In this document: in pieces, positions 1-9,015 of the stretch
How the letters are laid out: the number at the start of each line of letters is the position of its first letter
Position numbering within the stretch: the stretch's first letter is position 1
Origin: Opitutales bacterium
Lineage (GTDB): Bacteria; Verrucomicrobiota; Verrucomicrobiia; Opitutales; Seribacteraceae
Direction of reading: 5' to 3'
NCBI GenBank assembly: GCA_028101545.1
Contig: JAOHKZ010000001.1
Location: 51,761-115,760 of the forward strand
Length of the DNA: 64,000 nt
Program-made: the position numbers and the translations under genes
Notes under the pieces: model-generated
Told to the model about the DNA's origin: nothing
The model's input: the letters and a program-made list of their open reading frames with translations, nothing else
The model's database searches: none

Positions 1-303
1 TTGAGCAACAACTCCCGGATTACTTCTTCTTTTAAATAAATGAACGAGATAGCCGGTTGCCTGCTGCAGGATTTTATTATCTTTCCATCCTGTGGCAATT
101 TGGAGAGCGGTTACATCAGGTGCTTTTGACCAGCGGTCTGCAAAACGAATTTCCAGTTCAATGATTTGATTTTCAAAGGAAATAAGGTTGGAAGCCAAGC
201 CGCCGTACATTCTGTAGCATTTATCACGACGGTGAATGTGATTGATGCGAATTTCTTCAAGTTCAGGAGAAAGGTTTGGTTTAAGCGAATGTATATTTTT
301 CAT
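1..303 (-). CDS. Unknown protein, N-terminal 101 residues only (runs off the left edge)
   Basis: An uninterrupted leftward frame begins with ATG at 303 and is still open at position 1, so only the N-terminal 101 codons are visible. There is no signal peptide and no membrane segment. The start (MKNIHSLKPNLSPEL) is followed by a charged, probably helical region rich in Arg, His, Glu and Lys, and then a segment containing FADRWSKAPDVTALQIATGW that reads like a soluble alpha/beta or helical domain. I do not recognise the family. The frame is divergent from the DUF1552 gene, with 137 bases between the two starts, so both promoters probably lie in 304-440. Codon use looks like the neighbours. It is a real coding candidate because it stays open to the edge and has balanced composition. 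Confidence 0.55.
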   Translation of the reverse strand, partial: MKNIHSLKPNLSPELEEIRINHIHRRDKCYRMYGGLASNLISFENQIIELEIRFADRWSKAPDVTALQIATGWKDNKILQQATGYLVHLFKRRSNPGVVAQ

Positions 304-440
304 GGGGAAAATATATAATCAATTGCGGATTAAAAAGAAGAAGACTGCATGTCATATCTGTCATATGAAAATTTATTTGTTGGTATCATGTATTACGGAC
401 TTGCTTGGGAATTTATTCGCAACTAAAAATTTATTAGATT

Positions 441-1709
441 ATGCCCACGAATTATGTTAGCCGGAGATTATTCCTGAAAGGAGCAGGGGTTTCCATGGCA
501 TTGCCCATGCTTGAGGCATCTGTTCCGTCAAATCTGATTAAGGGAGAAATAAAAAAGCCGGTTAAGCGTTTTGTTTGTCTTTCCAATAATTACGGGGTTT
601 ATCAAAAAGCTTTTTTTCCAGAGGCATTAGATACGGGAACAGACTACACCATGCCGGAGACTTTGTCTTCTCTTGAGAAGCATAGAAAAGAGATTTCAGT
701 TTTTCAGAACTTGGACCATGGGTTTACTGGTGGGCATGCCGGGGTACCAGTTTTATTAAGTGGAGTACGGCCAATTTTGGCCCATAATTTTAAAGAGGGA
801 AATATTAGTCTTGATCAAAAATTGGCGGAGTATTACGGATCGGCCACCAGGTTTCCATCGATGACATTGAGTTGTCGTGAAAGAAATCTTTTGAGTTTTA
901 CGCGTACCGGTGTGCAAATTCCTTCCGTTAGTATGCAACAGGCTTATCGAACCATGTTTATAGAAGAGGCAACCCTGAGCAAGGCATCGAAGAGGGAACA
1001 AATGACCCGGCAGAATAGTATTCTTGATGTAGTGCGTGAGCAGGCGAATGATTTTAAGAGAAAGCTTGGGAGTCGGGACCGTACAAAATTGGAGGAATAT
1101 TTTGATTCGGTTCGAACATTGGAGAAGAAGATCCAGCAGCAGGAACCGTGGTTGGATCGGCCAAAGCCCAAGGCACCGGTAGAAGAGCCAAAGCCAGGAA
1201 ATGGAACGGAGGAGCAACTCCGGGCAATGATCGAAATTATTGCCCTGGCATTAAAAACAGATTCAACCCGCGCAATTACCTGTGTGAGTGGATTTGTGAA
1301 TGGTGATTTTGGATTGAATGGAGGATACCATGGATTTTCCCATCATGGAGAGCGGGAAGAATTAGTAAGTGCATTAAAGAAGATTGAGGGTTTTCAAATA
1401 TCGATGATGTCTTACTTGATTGATCTTCTGAAAAAAGAGGAGGATTTAATTAATGGGGGTTCTCTCTTTGATAACACTTCTATTTTATACGGTTGCGGGA
1501 TGGCAACGGGTACACATTCAACCAGGAATTTACCTTTGGTTTTAGCCGGTGGTGGATTTAAACATGGCGAGCATAAGGTCTATCCGGAAGAGGATGGAAA
1601 GCGTGTACCCGCTGCGAATTTATTACTGAGTATTTTACAATCCTGCGGTTTGGAAATTGATCAGTTTGGTGCAAGTACAGGTACTCTTTCCGGACTGGAG
1701 TGGACATAG
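441..1709 (+). CDS. DUF1552 family secreted protein with Tat-like signal
   Basis: The 422-residue protein starts with a twin-arginine-like signal: RRLFLKGAGVSMALPMLEA at about residues 8-26 carries the RR-x-F-L-K pattern. The rest matches the DUF1552 family by length (usually about 420-450 residues) and motifs, including YGVYQKAFFPE near the N terminus, FQNLDHG, GGHAG, and the C-terminal segment ILYGCGMATGTHSTRNLPLV followed by AGGGFKHGEH. These proteins are related to the DUF1501 and sulfatase-like superfamily, and their biochemical role is unproven. The gene is followed after 31 bases by a DUF1587/DUF1592 haem protein, the usual partner in Planctomycetota and Verrucomicrobiota, so the two probably form an operon and act together in the periplasm or at the surface. 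Family assignment is firm; function is unknown. Confidence 0.9.
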   Translation: MPTNYVSRRLFLKGAGVSMALPMLEASVPSNLIKGEIKKPVKRFVCLSNNYGVYQKAFFPEALDTGTDYTMPETLSSLEKHRKEISVFQNLDHGFTGGHAGVPVLLSGVRPILAHNFKEGNISLDQKLAEYYGSATRFPSMTLSCRERNLLSFTRTGVQIPSVSMQQAYRTMFIEEATLSKASKREQMTRQNSILDVVREQANDFKRKLGSRDRTKLEEYFDSVRTLEKKIQQQEPWLDRPKPKAPVEEPKPGNGTEEQLRAMIEIIALALKTDSTRAITCVSGFVNGDFGLNGGYHGFSHHGEREELVSALKKIEGFQISMMSYLIDLLKKEEDLINGGSLFDNTSILYGCGMATGTHSTRNLPLVLAGGGFKHGEHKVYPEEDGKRVPAANLLLSILQSCGLEIDQFGASTGTLSGLEWT

Positions 1710-1740
1710 TACTTTTATCGGGACAGAATCAAAAGAAGGG

Positions 1741-4700
1741 ATGGGGGGCGAGAAATCCGTGAATCGAAAACTTTGTTTATTTGTTTTGGCTTTAGGGATC
1801 ATTCAAATTATATCTTTATCCATTTTTGGGAAGCAAAAGCCTGTCAACTTTGGTGCGTTTTTTAAGGCCCATTGCTTTGAGTGCCATGGGGTGGATGAGC
1901 AGGAGGGCGAGGTGAGGTTGGATAATTTACCCTTTCATTTGAAAGATCATGAAAATATTGAGCTTTGGCAAATGGTGCTCGATCAATTGAATTTGAATGA
2001 AATGCCTCCTCAAAAAAAACCGAGACCGGATGAAGAGGAGACCCGTGAGGTGATCAACTTTTTAACTGATCGTTTATCTGATGCCTATGAAAATTCTAAG
2101 AGTACGAACCGGCAGACTGTTCTTCGCCGGCTGAACCGGTATGAACTACGCAATACATTACGTGATTTGCTTTTTTTAAATGGAGCTGATTTTGAACCGG
2201 GGGCAAGGGCGGCCAAGCTAGTTGATAATAATGGGAATGGAAGTGTGGAAAGAACGGGTACGGATCCATTACGATTTTTTCCTGAGGATGAAAAAGATGA
2301 GGGATTTGTGAATATTGGAGATCATTTGGTGATGTCCGATTTTTTACTAAAATTAACTATGGATGCAGTGGAGGAAAGTTTGCTACGGGCAACCCACTTG
2401 GGACCCCGTCCATTAGTAAAGGAGCAAAGATTTTCCGGAGTTTTTATAAAGGGAAAAGGGCAGGGTGAACATCCGGTGGAAACGGTTTCAAGGGAAGGAG
2501 AAACGGATCATGAGAAATTGGTGGTTGGGTATGAAAGATATGGCCGGTTAGTTCCCACTGATTTGAGACGAGGGGTGGTCCATGGGGCACGGTATAGAAT
2601 TACGATTGAAGCATCGGCTCATAATGCTATGCATCCATGGGAGGAGAAAATTCCGCTGTATAATGAACAAGGTTTTGAACTGGCTTTGAATATAGCTAAT
2701 ACAAGTTCGGGGGGAATTGCTGGGCCAACCTCTAGAAATTTAGCAGTTTGGCCATTAGCTGGAAATGGGAAGAGGCATAAGTTTTCCATGGAGGTATGGT
2801 TGGATAAGGGGTGGACTCCATGGATTGGCTGGGAGAATGGACCGGATTCAAAATTGTTACGGGTCGATCAATTGGTGGAAAAATATTTTCCGGATCAATA
2901 CTTTAAGCGACCGGATAAGAAGGCAGATAAAAATGGACATGAACAATGGTATCTGAATTTAGCGAAGCTTTTAATAAAAGGGGGATATGCCGGTCCGCAT
3001 TTGCGGATTCATACTGTGGTACTGGAACCATTAATTGAATCGTGGCCACCAGCCAGTCATGTGAATTTGTACGGTAGTGGAAAGGGGGGGACTGAGGAGG
3101 TTCATAAATTGATGAAGCGTTTTGCCAGTCGAGCCTTTCGCAGACCGGTGAGTCAGAAAGAAATAGAGCCTTTTTTAACTCTGGTAAGGAGTGGGGAATT
3201 AAAACCGACACATTCTCCGGGCGAGGGAATTCAGGAAATGAAGTACAATGTATTTGAGGGTGAATGGTCGAAATTACCAGATTTTGAAAATTTAAAACCG
3301 GTCAAGCAGGGAGAAGCCAAGCTCGGATTAATTGACCTTTCACATTCTCCTAAAAGAGAAAAGTTTGGAATGGTTTATTCCGGAAAAATAGAGGCTCCGA
3401 TGGATGGTGAGTATTTATTTAAAATGGCATCTGATGATGGAGCCAGAATCTTAGTGGATCAAAAAAGAGTTCTAGAACATGATGGTTTGCATGGGGCTGT
3501 CTTAAAGGAGGCTAAGATAAAACTTAAGAAGGGAGTTCATTCAATAAGAGTGGAATACTTCGCTTTTGGACAGCCGAATAGTTTTCGGGCATCATGGGGT
3601 TTACGCGGACAGGCACAGGTGAGGCTTTCCAAATTTGCATTTGAAGAAAAAGCCAAGAAAAACATACAGAACGGACTGCCCCCTCTAATCCGAAGTTTAA
3701 TGGATGCATATTCAGCTATTCTCTGCTCGCCCAAATTTTTATATTTGGAGGAGGATGGAAATCAGCTTACTCATCACCAAATTGCATCGAGATTAAGTTA
3801 TTTTTTATGGTCTTCCATGCCGGATGACGAACTAATCTCGCTTGCTGAAAAAGGCCAACTTAGGAATCAGGGAGTGCTTGAAAGACAGGTGGAGCGTATG
3901 CTTACAGATGAACGGGCTATGGCATTTGTGAACCATTTTCCTTCGGCTTGGTTACGGATGGACAAACTGGGAGAGATGCCACCGTCTGGTGGAGATTTTC
4001 AATTTTACAAGAATGTAAAAATTGAACCGATGATGAGTAGGCAGGTAACCCGGTATTTTGAAGATATACTGCGTACGAATTCCTCAATCGAGGAGTTTAT
4101 CAGCTCGGAATACACTTATATGAATCAGCCTCTGGCGAAGTGGATTTATAAAAAAGAGGGGATTCGTGGGCATGTGTTACGAAAAGTTTCCGCTGAGCCA
4201 AATCGTGGTGGTGGGATTTTTACTTTACCGGGATTAATGACCGCCACGGCAAATGGAGTGGATACTTCACCTGTGGTTCGGGGAGCATGGGTGTTGGAAA
4301 ATATTTTGGGTACGCCACCATCTCCTCCGCCTCCGGATGTGGAGCTTTTGCCTACAGATACGAGAAAGGCAAAGACAATTCGTGATCAGTTAGAACTTCA
4401 TCGAGAGCATGCAGCCTGTAATAATTGCCACCGCAAGATTGATCCTCTTGGTTTTCCGTTTGAAAATTTTGATGTGGTGGGCAGATGGCGAAATCAATAC
4501 AAGGCAAGCAGGGCAAAAGTGGATCCTTCAGCGGTTCTATCCAATGGAGAGGAAATCAATGATATTATAGGACTAAAGAAATTATTGATGGAGAAAAAAG
4601 AGTTGGTGGTTCGTAGCCTGACCGAAAAAATGCTCATCTATTCAACCGGACGGAAGCTTGAAGTTCTGGATCGTGGGGAAGTGGATCGTATTGTGGCAGA

Positions 4701-4776
4701 ATTAAGTGAGAATGAAAACCGGTTGAGAAAGTTAGTCCATTTAGTTGCAACCAGTGAGCTTTTTCTTACCAAGTGA
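1741..4776 (+). CDS. Secreted DUF1587/1595/PA14/DUF1592/1588/1585 cytochrome-type protein
   Basis: This protein of about 1011 residues has an N-terminal signal (hydrophobic residues 11-29). A planctomycete-type cytochrome c motif CFECHG at residues 45-50 gives a CXXCH haem site. The order then is DUF1587 (LNRYELRNTLRDLL, about 125), a long beta-rich region, DUF1595 (FASRAFRRPVSQKEIEPF, about 460), a PA14-like insert (GEYLFKMASDDGARILVD, about 555), DUF1592 (IASRLSYFLWSSMPDDEL, about 680), DUF1588 (GGGIFTLPGLMTATANGVD, with a second CXXCH, CNNCH) and C-terminal DUF1585. A secreted haem protein is inferred; the substrate is unknown. I chose ATG 1741 because the frame opens further upstream only by overlapping the DUF1552 gene. 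GTG 1759, just after a GGGGGG stretch, gives an even cleaner signal peptide and may be the true start. Confidence 0.88.
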   Translation: MGGEKSVNRKLCLFVLALGIIQIISLSIFGKQKPVNFGAFFKAHCFECHGVDEQEGEVRLDNLPFHLKDHENIELWQMVLDQLNLNEMPPQKKPRPDEEETREVINFLTDRLSDAYENSKSTNRQTVLRRLNRYELRNTLRDLLFLNGADFEPGARAAKLVDNNGNGSVERTGTDPLRFFPEDEKDEGFVNIGDHLVMSDFLLKLTMDAVEESLLRATHLGPRPLVKEQRFSGVFIKGKGQGEHPVETVSREGETDHEKLVVGYERYGRLVPTDLRRGVVHGARYRITIEASAHNAMHPWEEKIPLYNEQGFELALNIANTSSGGIAGPTSRNLAVWPLAGNGKRHKFSMEVWLDKGWTPWIGWENGPDSKLLRVDQLVEKYFPDQYFKRPDKKADKNGHEQWYLNLAKLLIKGGYAGPHLRIHTVVLEPLIESWPPASHVNLYGSGKGGTEEVHKLMKRFASRAFRRPVSQKEIEPFLTLVRSGELKPTHSPGEGIQEMKYNVFEGEWSKLPDFENLKPVKQGEAKLGLIDLSHSPKREKFGMVYSGKIEAPMDGEYLFKMASDDGARILVDQKRVLEHDGLHGAVLKEAKIKLKKGVHSIRVEYFAFGQPNSFRASWGLRGQAQVRLSKFAFEEKAKKNIQNGLPPLIRSLMDAYSAILCSPKFLYLEEDGNQLTHHQIASRLSYFLWSSMPDDELISLAEKGQLRNQGVLERQVERMLTDERAMAFVNHFPSAWLRMDKLGEMPPSGGDFQFYKNVKIEPMMSRQVTRYFEDILRTNSSIEEFISSEYTYMNQPLAKWIYKKEGIRGHVLRKVSAEPNRGGGIFTLPGLMTATANGVDTSPVVRGAWVLENILGTPPSPPPPDVELLPTDTRKAKTIRDQLELHREHAACNNCHRKIDPLGFPFENFDVVGRWRNQYKASRAKVDPSAVLSNGEEINDIIGLKKLLMEKKELVVRSLTEKMLIYSTGRKLEVLDRGEVDRIVAELSENENRLRKLVHLVATSELFLTK

Positions 4777-4914
4777 ACTTTGAAATAAGTTCATCTGCTC
4801 AGCGGTGATATTTCAACCTGTTATTAGTGGAAATAACTCTTATAAATCGTAGATTGCAGAATTAAATAATCGATAATGGGAGTATGCGGTTGCCAAAAAA
4901 GAAAGCTGTCCGTT

Positions 4915-6183
4915 ATGGATTGGTATGTGCATCTAATTTTTAAAATATTTCTTTCATTCATATTTGTTTTTTCCCCTTTCTTGCATGGGGTTGGTCTAGT
5001 GGATTTACCTTTCATTAAACCCGAAAAGGTTGGAATGGATGCCAAGAAGCTCAAACGGGTTGACCAAAAAATGGAGGAGTTGATCAAGGAGGATCGTCTC
5101 GCCGGTGGTATTGTAGTGGTAGCCCGGAAGGGAAAGGTCGTTCATTTTGGTACCTATGGAAAGAGAGACTTGGAGAATAATTTACCGGTGGAGAAGGATA
5201 CGATTTTTCGGATTTATTCTATGACCAAGGCGATCACTTCGGTGGCTGCTCTAATGTTAAATGAGGAGGGCAAGTTAAGTTTGGATGATCCACTTTCGAA
5301 ATATTTTCCGTCTCTCCAAGCAATTAAAGTTTTAGACAAAGATGAGCTGGTTGAGCCAAATAGGGAGGCAACGGTGGCCGATTTGCTGCGGCATACTTCA
5401 GGCCTGACTTACGCCTGGTCTTCGAACAAGAAAATCAGTCAGGCACTTAAGGATGCTGGTGTTTTGGACCGTGATAAAGAGCTCGTGCCTATGATGAACG
5501 GTATGGATAAGGTGCCTTTGCTTTTCCAACCTGGTTCGGACTGGGTATACGGATGTTCCACTGATGTGCTGGGTGGGCTGGTGGAGGTGGCCTCGGGCAT
5601 TCCATTGGATCGATTTTTTCGGGAACGGATTTTTAAACCATTAGAGATGGAGGATACCGGATTCTATGTCCCGGCAAATAAAGCGGACCGGTTTGCAGCC
5701 AATTATAATTTCAAGGATGGCAAGCTCACTCTAAAGGATGATCCTAAAACGAGCCGGTATTTAGAAAACCCTGCTTTTAAATCAGGTGGGGGCGGGCTTT
5801 GTTCAACAGCACAGGATTACATTCGTTTTTTACTGATGATTGAGAATGGCGGAAAGTTTTATGGAAAAAGATATTTAAAGAAAAAGAGTGTTAAATTAAT
5901 GACAACTAATCAGGTGTCCGAAGAGGCGGGTTGGGTGACTTTTGGGAATCAGATTCGCGAAGGAGTCGGATACGGATACGGATTTTCGGTGCGGGTAAAA
6001 ATGAGCGACTGGGATCCGGATGGCCGGGTGGGAGAGTACGGATGGGGCGGTGCGGCAAGTACGCACTACTGGGTTTCTCCAAAGGATGAATTGGTAGTGC
6101 TTACCCTCGAACAAGTGATGCCATATTCTTTTAATACCGAATGGGCTCTGAAGGGATTAATCTATGATGCTTTATTGGATTGA
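4915..6183 (+). CDS. Serine hydrolase, beta-lactamase/penicillin-binding-protein fold (PF00144)
   Basis: The 422-residue secreted enzyme has a hydrophobic signal (IFKIFLSFIFVFSPFLHGV). The nucleophile motif S-x-x-K is SMTK at residues 102-105, and the second catalytic motif is VYGCSTDVLGGLVEVASG with Tyr at about 212, matching the Y-S-x-x-T-DVLG subgroup in which the classical Y-x-N asparagine is replaced. HTSGLTYAW and the C-terminal GWGGAASTHYW, which supplies the H/K-x-G-like strand, complete the fold. Such proteins act as esterases, carboxypeptidases or lactamases, and the substrate cannot be told from sequence. It follows the DUF1592 gene by 138 bases on the same strand. ATG 4876 would add 13 residues that look unlike a signal peptide, so ATG 4915 is preferred. 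Confidence 0.85.
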   Translation: MDWYVHLIFKIFLSFIFVFSPFLHGVGLVDLPFIKPEKVGMDAKKLKRVDQKMEELIKEDRLAGGIVVVARKGKVVHFGTYGKRDLENNLPVEKDTIFRIYSMTKAITSVAALMLNEEGKLSLDDPLSKYFPSLQAIKVLDKDELVEPNREATVADLLRHTSGLTYAWSSNKKISQALKDAGVLDRDKELVPMMNGMDKVPLLFQPGSDWVYGCSTDVLGGLVEVASGIPLDRFFRERIFKPLEMEDTGFYVPANKADRFAANYNFKDGKLTLKDDPKTSRYLENPAFKSGGGGLCSTAQDYIRFLLMIENGGKFYGKRYLKKKSVKLMTTNQVSEEAGWVTFGNQIREGVGYGYGFSVRVKMSDWDPDGRVGEYGWGGAASTHYWVSPKDELVVLTLEQVMPYSFNTEWALKGLIYDALLD

Positions 6184-6221
6184 TGTCTAAAGGAACAGAA
6201 ATCCTAATCTAGAAAATTCAT

Positions 6222-7751
6222 TTGTTCTTCTTTGATGTGAGACTCTTTTGGTTTATTTCTTTTGTTATTTCTATGGTTCTTTGTGCTGAAGATTGGCCAC
6301 AGGCATTTGGTCCGAATGGTGATTTAACTGTTAATGGCAAGGCTGTTGATTCGTTTAGCGTTTCCATGAATGAGAATATTCTTTGGCGAACCCCCATGCC
6401 TAGTACGGGGCAGGGGACGCCGATTATTTCAAATGGGCGGATCTTCGTGACATCACATGAAAGAATTGAGAAGGATTCAGAAATGGGTTCGGATATCGTG
6501 GGAATTTGTCTCGATGTAAAGACGGGAAAGAAATTTTGGGAAAGGAAGATTCCAGGTACGCGTACGACTGATTTATCGAGTTTGTTTAGCGATAACACGG
6601 CTGCGTCTGTGGTTAGTGACGGGGAACGGGTGGTTTTTATGAATGTGGGGGGAACGATTGCCTGTTTTGATTTTGAGGGGAAAGAATTGTGGACTCATAA
6701 ATGGACTCCTTTTGGACGGCACCATGCACGTGCTCATGAACCGATATTGCATGACGGAATGGTAGTAGTTTCACATACTCCGAAATATGATTTACCCGTT
6801 GAGGCGACTACGAAGGAAGGTTCGAAGGCACTTGGCCGGGGGAAGGAGTACTGGAATTTTTTACGGGCGTATAATCTACAAACGGGAAAGCTTGTATGGC
6901 AGGCAGAAGCGGGAACATCCGTACATTCGACTTCGATGCTTGGCCAATTAGCAAAGGGTAAGTTAGCTATTTTGACGGGTCGGGGAGGAGGGCATCAACC
7001 ACCAGAGGAGCCGTATGGTTTGTCGATGATTGATGTCACAAGCGGAAAGAGTATCTGGGATATATCGCTAAAAGGATATGCGGCTGCACAGAATGCTAGT
7101 TGGAATAAGAACGGGGTTCATTTTTTTGCTGGTGGAATGCATCAATCTCTCTCTTCCGTCTCAGGCAAAATGAACAAGGAGACATCCATTTTTGAAAAGG
7201 TTTCGATTACGAAGTGGAATGGAGATCAATACGAGACGAAGTATAATCAAACGCTGAAAAAATCTAAAAAGCCGATTACATACTTTACGAATATTTTAAT
7301 TGGGAATTATCATTACTTCCGTTCGTTTGATGGTTTTATGATTGGACGGGTAAACCTGAAAAATGGAAAAGTTGAATATCTGGAAGTTCCGGGACAGGTA
7401 ATTCGTCAGAATGAAAAAGATGAAGAGTTATTGTGGGGTAAGACAGTGCCTAATGATATGAGAAATGCGGGCGGCTTTAAGACGACTAAAGATAAAAGGA
7501 ATGCAGGGAGTGGATGGGGGCATGTTTCCTCGGCTCCTCCAATCGTTATTGGAGATCGAATTTATTTTCCGACCATGGTGGGAATGGTTTATGTTTTAAA
7601 ATGGAATGCAGACAGTTTGGATGAGGGTGCACTTATTTCTATAAGTGATTTAGGGCGGGCCGGGGAGACTTGGTCGTTGTCCGGATTAGCTTATGTGGAC
7701 GGAAAGATTTTTGCCCGCACTTTGAAGGAAATGATCTGTATTGGGGAGTAG
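6222..7751 (+). CDS. Secreted PQQ-like beta-propeller protein
   Basis: The protein of about 509 residues starts with a hydrophobic signal (FWFISFVISMVLCAED) and then builds an eight-bladed-type propeller, seen from repeated blade endings such as TGKKFWERKIPGTR, GKELWTHKW, TGKLVWQAEAG and SGKSIWDISLKG. These are the alternating G-x-x-x-W repeats of PQQ-binding-like or BamB-like proteins. No dehydrogenase active-site signature was recognised, so a structural or binding role is as likely as redox catalysis. In Planctomycetota and Verrucomicrobiota such proteins are usually secreted and sit beside esterase or sulfatase genes. The start is uncertain: no ATG is available, TTG 6222 and GTG 6237 both precede the signal peptide, and an in-frame stop at 6210 limits extension. 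Confidence 0.85.
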   Translation: MFFFDVRLFWFISFVISMVLCAEDWPQAFGPNGDLTVNGKAVDSFSVSMNENILWRTPMPSTGQGTPIISNGRIFVTSHERIEKDSEMGSDIVGICLDVKTGKKFWERKIPGTRTTDLSSLFSDNTAASVVSDGERVVFMNVGGTIACFDFEGKELWTHKWTPFGRHHARAHEPILHDGMVVVSHTPKYDLPVEATTKEGSKALGRGKEYWNFLRAYNLQTGKLVWQAEAGTSVHSTSMLGQLAKGKLAILTGRGGGHQPPEEPYGLSMIDVTSGKSIWDISLKGYAAAQNASWNKNGVHFFAGGMHQSLSSVSGKMNKETSIFEKVSITKWNGDQYETKYNQTLKKSKKPITYFTNILIGNYHYFRSFDGFMIGRVNLKNGKVEYLEVPGQVIRQNEKDEELLWGKTVPNDMRNAGGFKTTKDKRNAGSGWGHVSSAPPIVIGDRIYFPTMVGMVYVLKWNADSLDEGALISISDLGRAGETWSLSGLAYVDGKIFARTLKEMICIGE

Positions 7752-7782
7752 GGATTAAAAAAAGGTTTTAGTAACCTATGAT

Positions 7783-8976
7783 TTAATTGGAGCAAAGAAC
7801 TTGGTTTAGGGCGACTATAGCGTAGGTTGTTGAGATTAATGGATCATCCTCTTTCATTAACCTTCCATCAAGGTTGATAAATGATCCATCAGTTGTCTGT
7901 CTTTTTGCTAAAAAATGGACGATATTTTTCTTCCAACTTCCTGATATTTGTAAGGAGGAATGTACTTCTGCCAAGGCCATAAGGTTATAAAATTTCATTG
8001 ACTCAGCCCAAGGAGACGGATCGTCAAGTGGAACTCCTGAAGGCAGTGCCCAATCCTGATTTTGTAATAACCAATTTTTTGCATCTTTTATTTCCCTGGA
8101 ATTTAGATCATAATCTAGAGCAATCATAGAGAGTAATCCATCACAGGTCGCGGTTGCATAACTGCGAAAATATTTTTCACCTGAATCTTGATCAACTAGA
8201 GTTCGGCCTTTATTGGCATAGGCAATGGTGGGTGAGGAAAAAAATCCGCCATCATATCCGTATTCTGGAATCCATTTTATTTGCGAATCATTAGGCACCT
8301 CTTTTCTTTTCTGGAGCCGGTTTAAAAAATATTCAGACCTGCTTTTGATCCTATTGGTAATAGAATTTGCATCATTGAGAGATTGAAGAATCCGTCGGGT
8401 ATGAGCTAAATCAACGAAGCTTCCCATGGTTGGTTTTTGATTAATCCCAAAGCCCCAACCACCATGTGCGGGTGAGTTTTGGGGAAATCCAGAACCTTCG
8501 GAAAATTGTTGATTCTGTAAATAATTAATCATGTTTTTGATGCTTTCCTGATCATTTTTATTTCCAAATCTTAAAAAGCAATGAAGTGCATAAGAAGTTG
8601 AATAGTTCGGATAGTCGAGTAAGTCAGGATCGCTTATTCCATGAACACCCATTTCATTGTAACTGCGAAGGTAATTCATAGCTTGTTCAACCATTTTCTC
8701 ATATATTTGTGATTTTTGGAGAGTGGAGCCCGAAAGAGTATGGAGAATAAAAGGGGTGAGTGATTGGCCGGATTTAAGTAATCCATAATGCTCGCTTTTC
8801 CATGCACCGTCTGGGGATTGTTTGGAAAAGATATAGTTAAAGGCTTTCTGCAAAAGTTGATTAGCCAATTGCTCCGGGTTTGAGAGTTTACCCCGTCTCT
8901 CCGAATGAAGAGACGAGGTTCCCCAAATAAGAATAAGAATCGATTGAAAAAGAATGAATTTACACTTGGTTTTCAT
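7783..8976 (-). CDS. Secreted prenyltransferase/squalene-cyclase-like alpha-toroid protein
   Basis: The 397-residue protein has a signal peptide (FILFQSILILIWGTSSLHS). It carries repeated QW-type motifs of the alpha6/alpha6 toroid fold: QSPDGAWKS near residue 55, GGWGFGINQKPTMGSFVDLA in the middle and QTTDGSFINLDG near the C terminus. The DxDD motif of class II terpene cyclases is absent, so it is not expected to cyclise squalene. In PVC bacteria such secreted toroids have no known substrate and may bind peptides or glycans. It lies 39 bases downstream of a second toroid gene on the same strand, so the two are probably co-transcribed. It converges with the PQQ gene across only 31 bases. Confidence 0.8.
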   Translation of the reverse strand: MKTKCKFILFQSILILIWGTSSLHSERRGKLSNPEQLANQLLQKAFNYIFSKQSPDGAWKSEHYGLLKSGQSLTPFILHTLSGSTLQKSQIYEKMVEQAMNYLRSYNEMGVHGISDPDLLDYPNYSTSYALHCFLRFGNKNDQESIKNMINYLQNQQFSEGSGFPQNSPAHGGWGFGINQKPTMGSFVDLAHTRRILQSLNDANSITNRIKSRSEYFLNRLQKRKEVPNDSQIKWIPEYGYDGGFFSSPTIAYANKGRTLVDQDSGEKYFRSYATATCDGLLSMIALDYDLNSREIKDAKNWLLQNQDWALPSGVPLDDPSPWAESMKFYNLMALAEVHSSLQISGSWKKNIVHFLAKRQTTDGSFINLDGRLMKEDDPLISTTYAIVALNQVLCSN

Positions 8977-9015
8977 GGCATGATTCTGATTCTTATTTTA
9001 ATAAAGGCCGAGTGG

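Noticed and set aside
756..1217. Long antisense open frame inside the DUF1552 gene
   Set aside because: It lies opposite a clear gene, has no signal or domain, and is explained by codon composition of the sense frame.
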